A DNA stretch of 38,943 nt from Ga0077560 sp046330435 (GTDB taxonomy: Bacteria; Actinomycetota; Thermoleophilia; Miltoncostaeales; Miltoncostaeaceae). The position numbers and the translations under genes were made by a program. Positions within the stretch are counted from its first letter, which is position 1, and each line of letters starts with the position of its first letter. The notes under the pieces were generated by a model that made no database searches, had not been told where the DNA came from, and worked only from the letters and a program-made list of their open reading frames with translations. The stretch is from assembly GCA_046330435.1 (NCBI GenBank), contig JAXLST010000026.1, positions 1 to 38,943 on the forward strand, read 5' to 3'. Of this stretch, positions 10,890-20,668 are shown one piece after another.

Positions 10890-12129
10890 CGGGAGCAGGA
10901 CCCCGCCGCCGCCCGCCGCGCTGCCCACCGGGGCGCGCGACGTGCTGCCGCTGGAGGCCGCCGAGCTGCGGAGCGCCGAGGACGCGCTGCGCAACGCGTT
11001 CCGCGCCTACGGGTACCGGGAGGTGCGCACCCCCGCGCTCGAGTTCGCCGGTCAGCTGGAGCGCGGCCAGGGCGCCGAGCTCGAGCACGTCTTCCGGCTC
11101 TTCGACGAGGACGGCCGGGTGCTGGTGCTGCGGCCCGACCTCACCATCCCCGTCGCGCGCCTCATCGCCACCCGCCTGGCCGGCCACCCGGGGCCGCTGC
11201 GCGTCTCCTACACCGGGCCGGCGTTCCGGGCGCCCCAGGCGGGCAAGCCCACGGCCACCGAGCACCGGCAGGCGGGCGCCGAGCTGGTGGGGCTCGCCGG
11301 GCCGGAGGCCGACGCGGAGATCGTCGCGCTGCTGGGCGGGGCGCTGGGCGACGCGGGCCTGCGGGGCTTCCGGATCGGCGTCGGCGACGTCTCCCTGACC
11401 GGGGCCGTCCTGGACGGCCTCGGCGTGGGCGACGACGCGCGCGCCCGCCTCGCCGCGGCCGCCGCGGCGCGCGACCTGGTCGCCTGGCGGCGGGAGTCGG
11501 AGGCGCAGGACCTGCCGGACGACCAGCGCGAGCTGCTCGCCGGGCTGCCCGCCGTCCGCGGCGGCGCCGAGGTGCTGGAGCGCATCGCCCGCGCCGTGCC
11601 CGCCGCGGCCGGGGCGGCCGCCCGTCTGGGGCGGGTGCTGGAGCTCACCGGGCTCCCGGCCGGCACAGTGCTGGTCGACCTCGGGATCCTGCGCGACTGG
11701 CCGTACTACTCGGGGCTGGTGCTGGAGGCGTACGCGCCCGGTGCCGGCGCCCCGGTCGCCCAGGGTGGGCGGTACGACGGGCTGGGCGCGCGCTTCGGCG
11801 TGCCGCGTCCCGCCGTGGGCTTCTCCATCGAGCTCGAGCTGCTGCACCGGGCGGTCGCCGCCGCGGGCGACCCCACCGTCGCGCTCCGCGACGGTGTCGT
11901 GCTGGTGGGCGCCATGGACGCCGAGGCGGACGCCGCCCGCGCCGTCCGCGCCGCCGGGGTGCCGGTGGTGGGCCTGCCCACCGGCGACGACCGGGCGGAC
12001 CACGTCGCGGCCGCCGACGGCTGGCGGTACGTGGCGCGGCGTGCCGGCGAGGGCTTCGAGGTCGCCGACCGGCTGCGCGGCGAGACGTTCACCTGCGCGC
12101 GCCTGGAGGAGGCTCTGACATCCCGCTGA
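10876..12129 (+). CDS. hisZ: ATP phosphoribosyltransferase regulatory subunit
   Basis: A catalytically inactive paralogue of histidyl-tRNA synthetase that pairs with short-form HisG and carries histidine feedback control. The 417 aa have the class II synthetase fold: LPTGARDVLPLEA near residue 18, motif-2-like RVSYTGPAFRAPQ with EHRQAGAELVG, and GGRYDGLGARFGVPRPAVGF near the C terminus. The GTG at 10876 lies inside the murA end and places the LPTGARDVL motif normally. Its presence predicts that the next gene is a short HisG, which it is. Translation appears coupled to hisG through a CTGA overlap. Confidence 0.92.
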   Translation: MPTTDGSRTPPPPAALPTGARDVLPLEAAELRSAEDALRNAFRAYGYREVRTPALEFAGQLERGQGAELEHVFRLFDEDGRVLVLRPDLTIPVARLIATRLAGHPGPLRVSYTGPAFRAPQAGKPTATEHRQAGAELVGLAGPEADAEIVALLGGALGDAGLRGFRIGVGDVSLTGAVLDGLGVGDDARARLAAAAAARDLVAWRRESEAQDLPDDQRELLAGLPAVRGGAEVLERIARAVPAAAGAAARLGRVLELTGLPAGTVLVDLGILRDWPYYSGLVLEAYAPGAGAPVAQGGRYDGLGARFGVPRPAVGFSIELELLHRAVAAAGDPTVALRDGVVLVGAMDAEADAARAVRAAGVPVVGLPTGDDRADHVAAADGWRYVARRAGEGFEVADRLRGETFTCARLEEALTSR

Positions 12130-12763
12130 GGATCTGCATCCCGCTCGGCGCGCTGTTCCCCGGCACCGTCGCGCTCCTGGGCGCGGCGGGCGTCGACGTC
12201 GAGTGCCTGGGGACGTGGGCCGCAAGCTGGTGCTGGAGGCCGGCGACGGCACCGTGTTCATCACCACACGGCCCAGCGACGTGCCCACCTACGTGGAGGC
12301 CGGCGCCGCGGACGTCGGTGTCGTGGGCCGGGACGTCATCGAGGAGCGACGCCCGGACGTCTACGAGCTCCTGGACCTGGACTTCGGCGGATGCCGGATG
12401 GTCTACGCCACGAAGGACGGGGTGGACCCGACCCCCGGTGCGATCGCCCGGCTCGGCATCGTCCGGGTCGCCACCAAGTACCCGGCCTGCGCGATGGCCC
12501 ACTTCACCGCCACCGGCCGCCAGGCGGAGGTGGTGAAGGTGAACGGCTCCGTGGAGCTCGCCCCGCTCGTGGGCCTCGCCCACGGCATCGTCGACCTGGT
12601 CGCGACCGGCGGCACGCTGCGCGCGAACGGCCTGGTGGAGCGCGAGCAGCTGTTCGACAGCTCCGCCCGGCTCATCGCCAACCGCGCGAGCCACAAGCTG
12701 CGCGCCGAGGAGATCGACGGGCTCACCGCGCGCCTCGCCACCGCCGTGGAGGCCGCCGGGTGA
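12126..12763 (+). CDS. hisG: ATP phosphoribosyltransferase, short form (one frameshift, possible CTG start)
   Basis: The first enzyme of histidine synthesis, which condenses ATP with PRPP. The N terminus RICIPLGALFPGTVALLGAAG lies in one frame and the rest (VGRKLVLEAGDGTVFITTR, GAADVGVVGRDVIEE, then VDLVATGGTLRANGL at the PRPP site) in another. One extra G in the run 12209-12212 joins them into a 212-aa protein, the short form that needs HisZ. No ATG, GTG or TTG is usable: the frame reaches the hisZ stop at a CTG (12126) that overlaps it as CTGA and directly precedes the conserved RICIP. The downstream stop overlaps hisD as GTGA. Confidence 0.85.
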
Positions 12764-14035
12764 GCATCCGGCGCGTGCACCTGGCGGCCGGGGGCGTGGA
12801 CGAGCTCGCCGCGGCGCTCCGCCCGGAGCCCGTCGCGGAGGACATCTCCGACGTCGTCGCGGGATCCTCGCCGACGTCCGCGCGCGCGGGGACGCCGCCC
12901 TCGTGGACGACGCCCGCCGGTTCGGCAGCCCGGAGTTCGCGGTGGATCAGCTGCGGGTCCCGCCCGCGGCGTGCGCGGCGGCCGCCGCCGCGCTGCCCGC
13001 GGACCTCCGGGCGGCGATCCTCGAGGCCGCCGCGCAGGTGCGGGCCCTCGCCGAGGCGACCTCCCCGCCGACCGCGAGGTCACGCTGCCGCACGGTCAGC
13101 GCGTGACGGTGCGGTCGGTGCCGGTGGACTCCGCCGGCTGCTACGTCCCCGGCGGGCGCGCCGCCTACCCGTCCAGCCTGGTGATGGCCGCGGTGCCGGC
13201 CCAGGTCGCCGGCGTCGGGCGCATCGCCGCCGTGAGCCCGCCCGGCCCCGACGGCCGCCCGAACGAGGTGATCCTCGCCACCGCGTCGCTGCTGGGCATC
13301 GACGAGGTGTACGCCGTGGGCGGCGCCGCCGCGATCGCCGCGCTGGCGCACGGCACCGCCACCGTCCGGCCCGTCGCCGTCATCACCGGGCCCGGCAGCT
13401 CCTGGGTGCAGGAGGCCAAGCGGCAGGTGACCGGCGTGGTGGGGATCGACGGGTTCGCGGGCCCCAGCGAGGTGATGGTGATCGCCGACGGCACCGCCGA
13501 CCCGCGGGCGATGGCCCTCGACCTGCTCGCGCAGGCCGAGCACGGCCCGGACTCCGTGGCCGTGTTCGCGGCGGTGGAGCCCGAGGTGATCGCCGCGGTG
13601 GAGGCGGCCATGGCGGCCGAGGGCGAGCCGGTGGGGGCGGTCGTGTTCGCCGAGTGCGCGAGCCTGCCGCTGGCGGTGGAGCTGGCGGAGGCGATGGCCC
13701 CGGAGCACCTCGAGATCTGCACGCGGGACGCGGCCGCGCTGGCGTCCGGGATCCGGCGTTCGGGGGCGGTATTCGTTGGCCCGCATTGCGCAACCGCGTA
13801 TGGTGACTACGTCGCGGGTTCGAACCACGTGCTCCCCACCGGGGGAGCGGCCCGGTTCGCGTCCGCGCTGGGACCGGCGACGTATCTGCGCCGGATGTCG
13901 GTGGTCGAGATGACCGACCCCGCGGTCCGCGCGCTCACGCCCCACCTGGAGGCGCTGGCGGACGCCGAGGGGTTCACCATGCACGCGCGATCGGCCACGG
14001 CACGCCTGCGGGCCATCGGGGAGGGCGAGGGATGA
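12760..14035 (+). CDS. hisD: Histidinol dehydrogenase (two frameshifts)
   Basis: A zinc enzyme that oxidises histidinol to histidine in two NAD-dependent steps. The C-terminal 320 residues are in one frame: PVDSAGCYVPGGRAAYPSSL, SSWVQEAKRQVTGVVGIDG, AGPSEVMVIAD and CATAYGDYVAGSNHVLPTGG. The N terminus is split over two other frames: VSIRRVHLAAGG from 12760, then DDARRFGSPEFAVDQLRV from about 12906. Restoring one G in 12861-12863 and one C around 13060-13066 gives a single 425-aa protein, the normal length. Both ends keep four-base overlaps with hisG and hisB. I treat this as a functional gene with base-call errors rather than a pseudogene. Confidence 0.87.
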
Positions 14036-14616
14036 GGACGGCGGAGATCCAGCGGACCACGGGTGAGACCGACATCCGCGTGCGCGTCGGCCTGGACGGG
14101 TCCGGGACCTGCGACGCCTCGACGGGCGTCGGGTTCTTCGACCACATGCTCACGCTGCTCGCCCGCCACGCCCTGGTGGACCTGGAGGTCCGCGCCACCG
14201 GCGACCTGGAGACCGGCAGCCACCACACGGTGGAGGACACCGGCATCACCCTCGGGCAGGCGCTCGACGCCGCCCTGGGCGACCGCGCCGGGATCACCCG
14301 GTACGGCTCCGCGCTGGTGCCGATGGACGAGTGCCTGGTGCAGGCGGCCGTGGACGTCTCCGGCCGGCCCTTCCTGGCGTTCGACGCCCCCCTGCCGTTC
14401 GGCGTGATCGGCGGGTTCGAGACCGACCTGCTCGAGGAGTTCCTGCGGGGGCTGGTGAACCACGCCCGCATCACATTGCACGTGCGCCTGCTGGCCGGCG
14501 CGAACCCGCACCACGTGATCGAGTGCTGCTTCAAGGCTGTCGCGCGCGCCCTGCGCGAGGCGATCACCGCGGACCCGCGGGTGACCGGCGTCCCCTCCAC
14601 GAAGGGGTCGCTGTGA
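14032..14616 (+). CDS. hisB: Imidazoleglycerol-phosphate dehydratase
   Basis: This enzyme dehydrates imidazole glycerol phosphate to imidazole acetol phosphate. At 194 aa it is the monofunctional form, without the histidinol-phosphatase domain found in E. coli. The Mn-binding His/Glu motifs are all present: GVGFFDHMLTLLARH, GSHHTVEDTGI, VNHARITLHV and NPHHVIECCFKA. It overlaps hisD (ATGA) and hisH (GTGA). Confidence 0.96.
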   Translation: MRTAEIQRTTGETDIRVRVGLDGSGTCDASTGVGFFDHMLTLLARHALVDLEVRATGDLETGSHHTVEDTGITLGQALDAALGDRAGITRYGSALVPMDECLVQAAVDVSGRPFLAFDAPLPFGVIGGFETDLLEEFLRGLVNHARITLHVRLLAGANPHHVIECCFKAVARALREAITADPRVTGVPSTKGSL

Positions 14617-15260
14617 GCGGCGGGCCGCGGATCGCGGTCCTCGACTACAAGATGTCCAACCTGCGCTCCGCGGTGAAGGCGCTGGAGCTGCTGGGCGCCC
14701 GGGTGCAGGTGGCCGAGGCGGCCGGGCAGGCCGAGGGCGCCGACGCCGTGGTGCTGCCCGGCGTGGGGGCGTTCGGCGAGGCCATGCGCCGCATCCGCGC
14801 GCAGGGCCTGGACCGGGTGGCCGGGACGGTCCGGGAGCGCGGCGTGCCGCTGCTCGGGATCTGCCTGGGCCTGCAGCTGCTGTTCGACGAGAGCGAGGAG
14901 AGCCCCGGCGCGCGGGGCCTGGGGCTGCTGCCCGGGCCGGTGCGGCGCCTGGAGACCTCCCGCAAGCTCCCGCAGATCGGGTGGAACGTGGTGGACTGGA
15001 GCAATGGCGGGCACCTCGCGCCCGAGGACGGCGCGCCGTCCTCGGCGACGTACTACTTCGTGCACACCTACGCGGCCCGGCCGCAGGACCCCGCGCACAT
15101 CCTGGGGACGGCGGACTACGGCGGGACGTTCGTGGCCTCCGCGGGCGACGGCACCGTGACCGGGTTCCAGTTCCACCCCGAGAAGTCGAGCCGCGCCGGC
15201 CTGGCGCTGCTGGGGCGCTGGCTCAGCGGCGTGCGCCGCGGGAGTGAGGTGGCCGCGTGA
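14613..15260 (+). CDS. hisH: Imidazole glycerol phosphate synthase, glutaminase subunit
   Basis: A class I glutamine amidotransferase that feeds ammonia to HisF. The 215-aa protein has the nucleophile Cys84 in GICLGLQLLF and the catalytic His188 and Glu190 in FQFHPEKS. The oxyanion-strand segment LPGVGAFGEAM is at 48-58. The GTG start at 14613 overlaps the hisB stop, and its own stop overlaps hisA, so it is translated within the his operon at matched levels with HisF. Confidence 0.95.
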   Translation: MSGGPRIAVLDYKMSNLRSAVKALELLGARVQVAEAAGQAEGADAVVLPGVGAFGEAMRRIRAQGLDRVAGTVRERGVPLLGICLGLQLLFDESEESPGARGLGLLPGPVRRLETSRKLPQIGWNVVDWSNGGHLAPEDGAPSSATYYFVHTYAARPQDPAHILGTADYGGTFVASAGDGTVTGFQFHPEKSSRAGLALLGRWLSGVRRGSEVAA

Positions 15261-16014
15261 TCCTGTACCCCGCCATCGACCTGCAGGGCGGCCGCGCGGT
15301 GCGGCTCGTGCAGGGCGACTTCGACCAGTCGACGGTGTTCAACGAGGACCCCGTCGCCCAGGCGCGGGCCTTCGGCGAGCAGGGGGCCACGCACCTGCAC
15401 GTCGTGGACCTCGACGGCGCAAAGGAGGGCACGCCCGTGCACTCCGCCCAGGTCGCCGCGATCGCCGCGGCGTTCGACGGGATCGTCCAGTTCGGCGGCG
15501 GGATGCGGTCCCGGGCGGCCATCGAGACGGCCCTGGCGACGGGCGTCGACCGCGTGGTCGTGGGGACCGCCGTGCTGGAGGACGCCGACCTGCTGCGCTG
15601 GGCGATCGACCGCCTCGGCGACCGGCTGGTGGTCGCGCTCGACGCGAAGGACGGCAAGGTCGCGACCCGCGGCTGGACCGTGGTGACCGACCGGGACGCC
15701 GAGGAGGTCGCCCAGGAGCTGGTGAACACCGGTGTGCGGCACCTCCTGTACACCGACATCGGGCGCGACGGCATGCTCGAGGGGCCGAACCTGCCGGCGC
15801 TGCGGCGCCTGGCGGTGTCCGCGCCGCCCATCGGGATCCTGGCGTCCGGGGGCATCAGCTCCCTCGACGACCTGCGGCGCCTGCGGGCGCTGGGCCAGGA
15901 GAACCTGGAGGGCGCGATCGTGGGCCGGGCCCTGTACGAGGGGCGCTTCAGCGTCCCCGACGCCATCGCGGTGCTCGGCGCCGAGCCGGCGAACCCCCGA
16001 GGGAAGGCCCGGCG

Positions 16015-16018
<4 letters not shown>
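15257..16018 (+). CDS. hisA: Phosphoribosylformimino-AICAR phosphate isomerase
   Basis: A TIM-barrel isomerase (253 aa) that converts ProFAR to PRFAR. The catalytic acids are visible as Asp8 in LYPAIDLQGG and Asp129 in VVALDAKDG. The phosphate-binding halves show QFGGGMRS and LASGGISS. In actinobacteria that lack trpF this protein can be the bifunctional PriA; no trpF or trp gene is in the window, so this stays open. GTGA overlaps join it to hisH and hisF. Confidence 0.95.
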
Positions 16019-16766
<748 letters not shown>

Positions 16767-16770
<4 letters not shown>

Positions 16771-17171
16771 GCCGCATCGAGTCGGTTCGGACGGAGGCGG
16801 CCCCCGCCCCCGTCATCGGTGCGCCCTACAGCCAGGGCGTGACCGCGCCGTGCGGGCGCATGGTGTTCGTGTCGGGCCAGCTGCCGCTGGACCCCGCCAC
16901 CGGGGAGCTCGACGGGACGGACATGACCTCCCAGGCGCGGCGGTCGCTGGCGAACGTCCGGGCGATCCTGGAGGCGGCGGGCGCCGGCATGGCGGACGTG
17001 GTCAAGACCACGATCTTCCTCACGGACATGGCCGACTTCGCGGCCATGAACGCCGTCTACGCCGAGGCGTTCGCCGGGCACGCGCCCGCGCGGGCGACGG
17101 TGGGCGTCGCGGCACTGCCGCTGGGGGCGATCGTGGAGATCGAGGCGATCGCGATGGTGCCGGGCGGCTGA
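16767..17171 (+). CDS. ridA: RidA-family reactive enamine/imine deaminase
   Basis: A 134-aa member of the RidA/YjgF/UK114 family, whose members hydrolyse reactive enamines and imines released by PLP enzymes. The motif PARATVGVAALPLGAIVEIE contains Arg109 and Glu124, matching the key Arg105 and Glu120 of true RidA enzymes. The N terminus holds GAPYSQGVTAPCGRMVFVSG. The GTG start overlaps hisF. Its place at the end of the his operon is plausible, since imine by-products arise in amino acid metabolism, but the link is inferred. Confidence 0.93.
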
Positions 17172-17180
17172 CGCCGCCCG
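17161..17180. terminator. Hairpin between convergent ridA and the 17188-17442 gene
   Basis: CGGGCGGC (17161-17168) and GCCGCCCG (17173-17180) form a perfect 8-bp stem with a TGAC loop that includes the ridA stop codon. It sits between two convergent genes. No T-run follows, so a bidirectional terminator role is likely but not certain. Confidence 0.55.
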
Positions 17181-17187
17181 CGCCGTC

Positions 17188-17442
17188 CTACTCCCACCAG
17201 GTGCGGCGCTCCCGCAGGGAGTCGATCGCGATCCGGTCGTTGTACTGCGGTGCGTCCTGGAAGCGGCGCCCCTGGTTCTCGGGGGCGTCCACCCACGCGC
17301 GGAACTCGTCGTTCACGCGCATCCAGGCGTCCTCCAGCTCGGGGACGGTGAGGTGCTCGTACTTCGCGAACGCCTCGATGAGGGCCGGGTCCCGCAGCGG
17401 GGAGTTCATCGGCAGCTTCTGGGATAGTGGGTCGTAGCTCAC
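17188..17442 (-). CDS. Small acidic protein of unknown function
   Basis: 84 aa, not recognised. It has an N-terminal region SYDPLSQKLPMNSPLRDPALIE, a helical middle (LTVPELEDAWMRVNDEFRAWV) and the end DSLRERRTWWE. No signal peptide or membrane segment is seen. The GTG at 17442 is only 3 bp from the divergent cca start, and a -10 box TACGAT lies 7 nt upstream of it within the cca coding region. The compositional fit and the promoter support a real gene. Confidence 0.7.
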   Translation of the reverse strand: MSYDPLSQKLPMNSPLRDPALIEAFAKYEHLTVPELEDAWMRVNDEFRAWVDAPENQGRRFQDAPQYNDRIAIDSLRERRTWWE

Positions 17443-17445
17443 GCG

Positions 17446-18629
17446 ATGGATCGTAACGCCCTCACCCCGGAACTCCGCGGCCACCCGCTGCTCGCACGGG
17501 TCGCGCCGCACCTGGACGGGCCCGTCGCCGCGGTGGGCGGGGCGGTGCGCGACGCGCTCCTGGGGCGCCCGCACGCCCACGACCTGGACCTGGTGGTGCA
17601 GGGCGACGCCCTGCCGCTCGCCGCGCGCGTGGCGCGGGCCCTGGGCGTGCGCCCGGTGATGCACGACCGCTTCGGCACCGCGACGCTGGAGCTGCCGCAC
17701 GGCGAGGGGCACGTGGACCTCATCACCGCGCGGCGGGAGCGGTACCCGCATCCCGGCGCCCTGCCCGAGGTGGAGCCCGGCAGCCTGGGCGACGACCTCG
17801 CGCGCCGTGACTTCACGGTGAACGCCATCGCCCTGTGGGTGAGCGGCCCGCGCGCCGGCGTGCTGGAGGACCCCCACGGCGGCGCCGCGGACCTCGCCGC
17901 CGGGTGCATCCGCGCACTGCGGGACGGGGCGTTCCCGGAGGACCCGAGCCGCGTGGTGCGCGCCGCCCGCTACGCCGGCCGCCTGGGCTTCGCCCTGGAG
18001 CCCGCGACGCGCGCGGCCGCGGCGGCCGAGGCCCCGCGGCTGGACTGGGGTCGTTCCGCGTCGCGGAGGAGCTGCGGCGCCTGCTCGAGGAGGCCGATCC
18101 CGCGCCGGGCGTGGCGATCCTGAACGCGCTGGGTGCCCCGGGGCTGCGGGAGGACGCCGATGCGGCGCTGGCGGACCTGGGCCGTGCGCTCGCCGTCGAC
18201 GGGGCGCCCGAGGCGCCGCTGTGGGCCCTGCGCCTCGGCGCGGTGCTGGACGCGCCGGCGCTCGCCGTCGTGGCCCTGCCCGGGTGGGCCGTCGCCCTGG
18301 GACGGGAGCTGCAGGCCGGCGCGGGACTGGCCGGCCGGTTGCGCGACGCGCCCTCGCCGTCGGCCGTGGACACCCTCCTGCGCGGTGCGCCCCGCCACCG
18401 CGCTGGGGGCGCTCGCCGCCGGCGCCGCGGCGGTGGAGGGGTGGTGGCGCACCGGCCGCGGCCTCGAGCTGGCCGTGGGGGCGCCGACCTGGTGTCGGCC
18501 GGGGTCGCCCCCGGGCCGGCGATCGGGCGGGCGCTGGCCGCCGTGCGCGCCGCGGTCCTGGACGGCGAGGTGGACGGCCGCGACGGGCAGCTCGCGCTGG
18601 CGCTGCGCGTCGCCCGGGACGGCGCGTGA
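17446..18629 (+). CDS. cca: CCA-adding tRNA nucleotidyltransferase, class II (three frame disruptions)
   Basis: A class II nucleotidyltransferase that adds or repairs the CCA end of tRNAs. The head domain is intact: AAVGGAVRDALLGR, the metal-binding DLDLV, and LARRDFTVNAIAL. Downstream the frame breaks three times: near 18047-18050 (a G short), 18390-18393 (two C short, or one extra) and 18477-18481 (a G short). Across the breaks the pieces read on as one protein: FRVAEELRRLLEEADP, ATALGALAAGAAAVEGWWR, then GPAIGRALAAVRAAVLDGE. Correcting them gives 394-395 aa. The stop keeps its GTGA overlap with pgeF. All breaks are in homopolymers, so sequencing error is the first explanation. Confidence 0.85.
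17450..17455 (-). promoter_or_regulatory. -10 box TACGAT (minus strand), leaderless start
   Basis: On the minus strand TACGAT lies 7 nt before the GTG at 17442. The box is inside codons 2-4 of the divergent cca gene. Confidence 0.6.
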
Positions 18630-19393
18630 GCGATCCCGTGATCGTGCGCCCGCCGGTCGACGGCCCGGCGGGCGCCGCCTTCACCACCCGGGCCGGCGGC
18701 GTGAGCACCGGCCCGTTCGCGGCCTGCAACGTGGGGTGGGGGCAGGGCGACGCCGCCGCGGCCGTGCTCGCCAACCGGCGGGCCGTGTGCGCGGCCCTGG
18801 GCCTCGACCCGGCGCGGGTGTCGGTGGGCCGGCAGGTGCACGGCACCGTGGTGCGCGCCGTCGCGGCGCCCGAGGCGCCGGGAGGGTTCGGTGCGGCCCT
18901 CGACGGCTGGCCCGAGGGCGACGGCCTCACCACCGCCACGCCGGGGGCGGGCCTGGCGGTCCTGGGCGCCGACTGCCTGCCGATCCTGCTGTGGCGGCGC
19001 GACGTCCCGCGGGTGGCGGCCGTGCACAGCGGCTGGCGGGGACTGGCGTTCGGGATCGTCGAGAACGCCGTCGCCGCGCTGGGGGACCCGTCGCGCACCG
19101 GCGCGGCGATCGGCCCCGGCGTGGGGCCCTGCTGCTACGAGGTGGGGGACGACGTGCGCGCCCGCTACGCGGCGCGCTTCGGGCCGTCGCCGGTGCGCGG
19201 CCGCCACCTGGACCTGGCCGACGCCGCCCGGGCCGCGCTCACCGGTGCCGGCCTGCCGGCGTCCGCGGTGTGGGTGCTGGACACCTGCACGCGCTGCGAC
19301 GGCGACCGGTGGTTCAGCTACCGGCGCGACGGGGCGGCGACGGGCCGACAGGCCGGGATCGTCTGGCCCGCTGTGTCAGCATCCGGGGCGTGA
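18626..19393 (+). CDS. pgeF: Purine nucleoside phosphorylase / polyphenol oxidase family protein (YfiH, LACC1)
   Basis: A 255-aa member of the YfiH/YlmD/LACC1 family; members act on purine nucleosides and in some bacteria edit peptidoglycan precursors. The metal site residues are visible: His72 (GRQVHGTVV), Cys117 (GADCLPILL) and His134 (AAVHSGWRGL). IGPGVGPCCYEVG and DTCTRCDGDRWFSYRRDG complete the family pattern. GTGA overlaps tie it to cca and yggS. It is the standard neighbour of yggS and sepF in Gram-positives. Confidence 0.93.
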   Translation: MSDPVIVRPPVDGPAGAAFTTRAGGVSTGPFAACNVGWGQGDAAAAVLANRRAVCAALGLDPARVSVGRQVHGTVVRAVAAPEAPGGFGAALDGWPEGDGLTTATPGAGLAVLGADCLPILLWRRDVPRVAAVHSGWRGLAFGIVENAVAALGDPSRTGAAIGPGVGPCCYEVGDDVRARYAARFGPSPVRGRHLDLADAARAALTGAGLPASAVWVLDTCTRCDGDRWFSYRRDGAATGRQAGIVWPAVSASGA

Positions 19394-20088
19394 GCGGACT
19401 CGACCCCGACCGGCTGCGCACCGCCATCGCCGAGACGCGCGAGCGGCTGGACGAGGCCGCCGTGCGCGGCGGCCGCGCCCCAGGGTCGGTGGAGCTGCTG
19501 ATCGCCGGGAAGTACCTCGGGGCCGACGACGTGCCCGCGCTGCTCGCGGCGGGGGTCACGCGGCTGGGGGAGAACCGCCTGCAGGACCTGCAGGCCAAGC
19601 GCGCGGTCGCCGGGGACGCCCTGGCGTTCGACTTCATCGGGCACCTGCAGCGGCGCAAGGTGCGCGCCGTCCTGGAGGCGGTGCGCCTGATCCACAGCGT
19701 CGACTCGGCCGAGCTCGCCGCGGAGATCGCGAAACGGGCAGAAGGTGACGTCCGAGTGCTCGTCGAAGTGAACATCGATGAGGAACCGACCAAGGCCGGC
19801 ATCACCCCGGCGCGCCTGCGCGCGTTCGTCGACGAGATCTCGGAGCACCCGAACCTCGTGATCGGGGGTCTCATGGTCATGCCCGCACCAGCCGCCGCAC
19901 CCGAGGACAGCCGGGGCGCCTTCGCGCGCGCCCGGGAGCTCTCGGCCGCCCTCGCGGAGGACTGGCGCGGACGCCACGACATGCGTGACCTGTCCATGGG
20001 GACCAGCCAGGACCATGTGGTCGCCGCCGAAGAGGGAGCAACCATCGTGCGCGTTGGACGTGGACTGATCGAGCGGGGGCGTGCCTGA
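19390..20088 (+). CDS. yggS: YggS/YlmE family PLP-homeostasis protein
   Basis: A PLP-binding protein with an alanine-racemase N-terminal-type barrel and no known catalytic activity; it buffers pyridoxal phosphate. The 232 aa contain the PLP lysine Lys41 (LLIAGKYLG), GENRLQDL, FIGHLQRRK, LIHSVDS and the C-terminal phosphate motif LSMGTSQD. The GTG overlaps the pgeF stop; the stop shares one base with the sepF ATG (TGATG). A weak CAGCAT 7 nt before the start is not counted as a promoter. Confidence 0.94.
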   Translation: MSGLDPDRLRTAIAETRERLDEAAVRGGRAPGSVELLIAGKYLGADDVPALLAAGVTRLGENRLQDLQAKRAVAGDALAFDFIGHLQRRKVRAVLEAVRLIHSVDSAELAAEIAKRAEGDVRVLVEVNIDEEPTKAGITPARLRAFVDEISEHPNLVIGGLMVMPAPAAAPEDSRGAFARARELSAALAEDWRGRHDMRDLSMGTSQDHVVAAEEGATIVRVGRGLIERGRA

Positions 20089-20660
20089 TGGCGCTCGGCG
20101 ACATGTGGCGCCGGACCCTGGTCTACTTCGGGATGGCCGACGACCCGGACGACGACTACTACGACGACGTCGACGAGGAGCCCCCGACGCGGGCCCCGCG
20201 GTCGTCGTCCTCGGCGTCGTCCCGCCGCAGCGCCCCGGTCGAGGAGATGGAGCGCGGCTACCGCGAGCGCCCGAACGTGCGCCGGCTGGGCAGCAGCCGC
20301 CGCTCCGAGGACTACGACGACATGTTCGCCGAGGAGCGCCCGTCGCGGCCCGTGATGCGCGCCGTCGAGTCCCGTCCGCAGCCGGCCGAGGTGCACCTGG
20401 TGGTCCCCAAGAACTTCAACGACGCCCAGCAGATCGGCGACAAGTTCAAGAACGGCGTGCCGGTGATACTGAACCTCCAGAGCGCCGAGACGGACCTGGC
20501 CAAGCGCCTCATCGACTTCTCCAGCGGGCTCACGTACGCCCTGGACGGCGGCATGCAGCGCGTCGCCGACAAGGTGTTCATGCTCACCCCGCGCAACGTC
20601 GAGGTCTCCGCCGAGGAGCGGGCCCGGCTGCTGGAGAAGGGCTTCTTCAACCAGTACTAG
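20088..20660 (+). CDS. sepF: Cell division protein SepF
   Basis: A membrane-binding protein that tethers and bundles FtsZ at the division site. The 190 aa show an N-terminal amphipathic helix (MALGDMWRRTLVYFGM), a disordered acidic and Arg/Ser-rich linker (about 18-98) and the SepF domain (about 99-190, with VPKNFNDAQQIGDKF, VILNLQSAETDLAKRLIDF and GLTYALDGGMQRV). The presence of SepF without ftsA fits Actinomycetota. ftsZ, its usual neighbour, is not in this window. Confidence 0.96.
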   Translation: MALGDMWRRTLVYFGMADDPDDDYYDDVDEEPPTRAPRSSSSASSRRSAPVEEMERGYRERPNVRRLGSSRRSEDYDDMFAEERPSRPVMRAVESRPQPAEVHLVVPKNFNDAQQIGDKFKNGVPVILNLQSAETDLAKRLIDFSSGLTYALDGGMQRVADKVFMLTPRNVEVSAEERARLLEKGFFNQY

Positions 20661-20668
20661 GACGGGTG

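Noticed and set aside
12203..12763. hisG and hisD breaks as programmed frameshifting
   Set aside because: There is no common slippery heptamer or stimulatory hairpin. The breaks fall at different places in four unrelated genes and always in plain G or C runs.
19383..19389. Leaderless promoter before yggS (CAGCAT)
   Set aside because: It lacks the TA start of the consensus, and yggS is coupled to pgeF by a GTGA overlap, so it is not counted.
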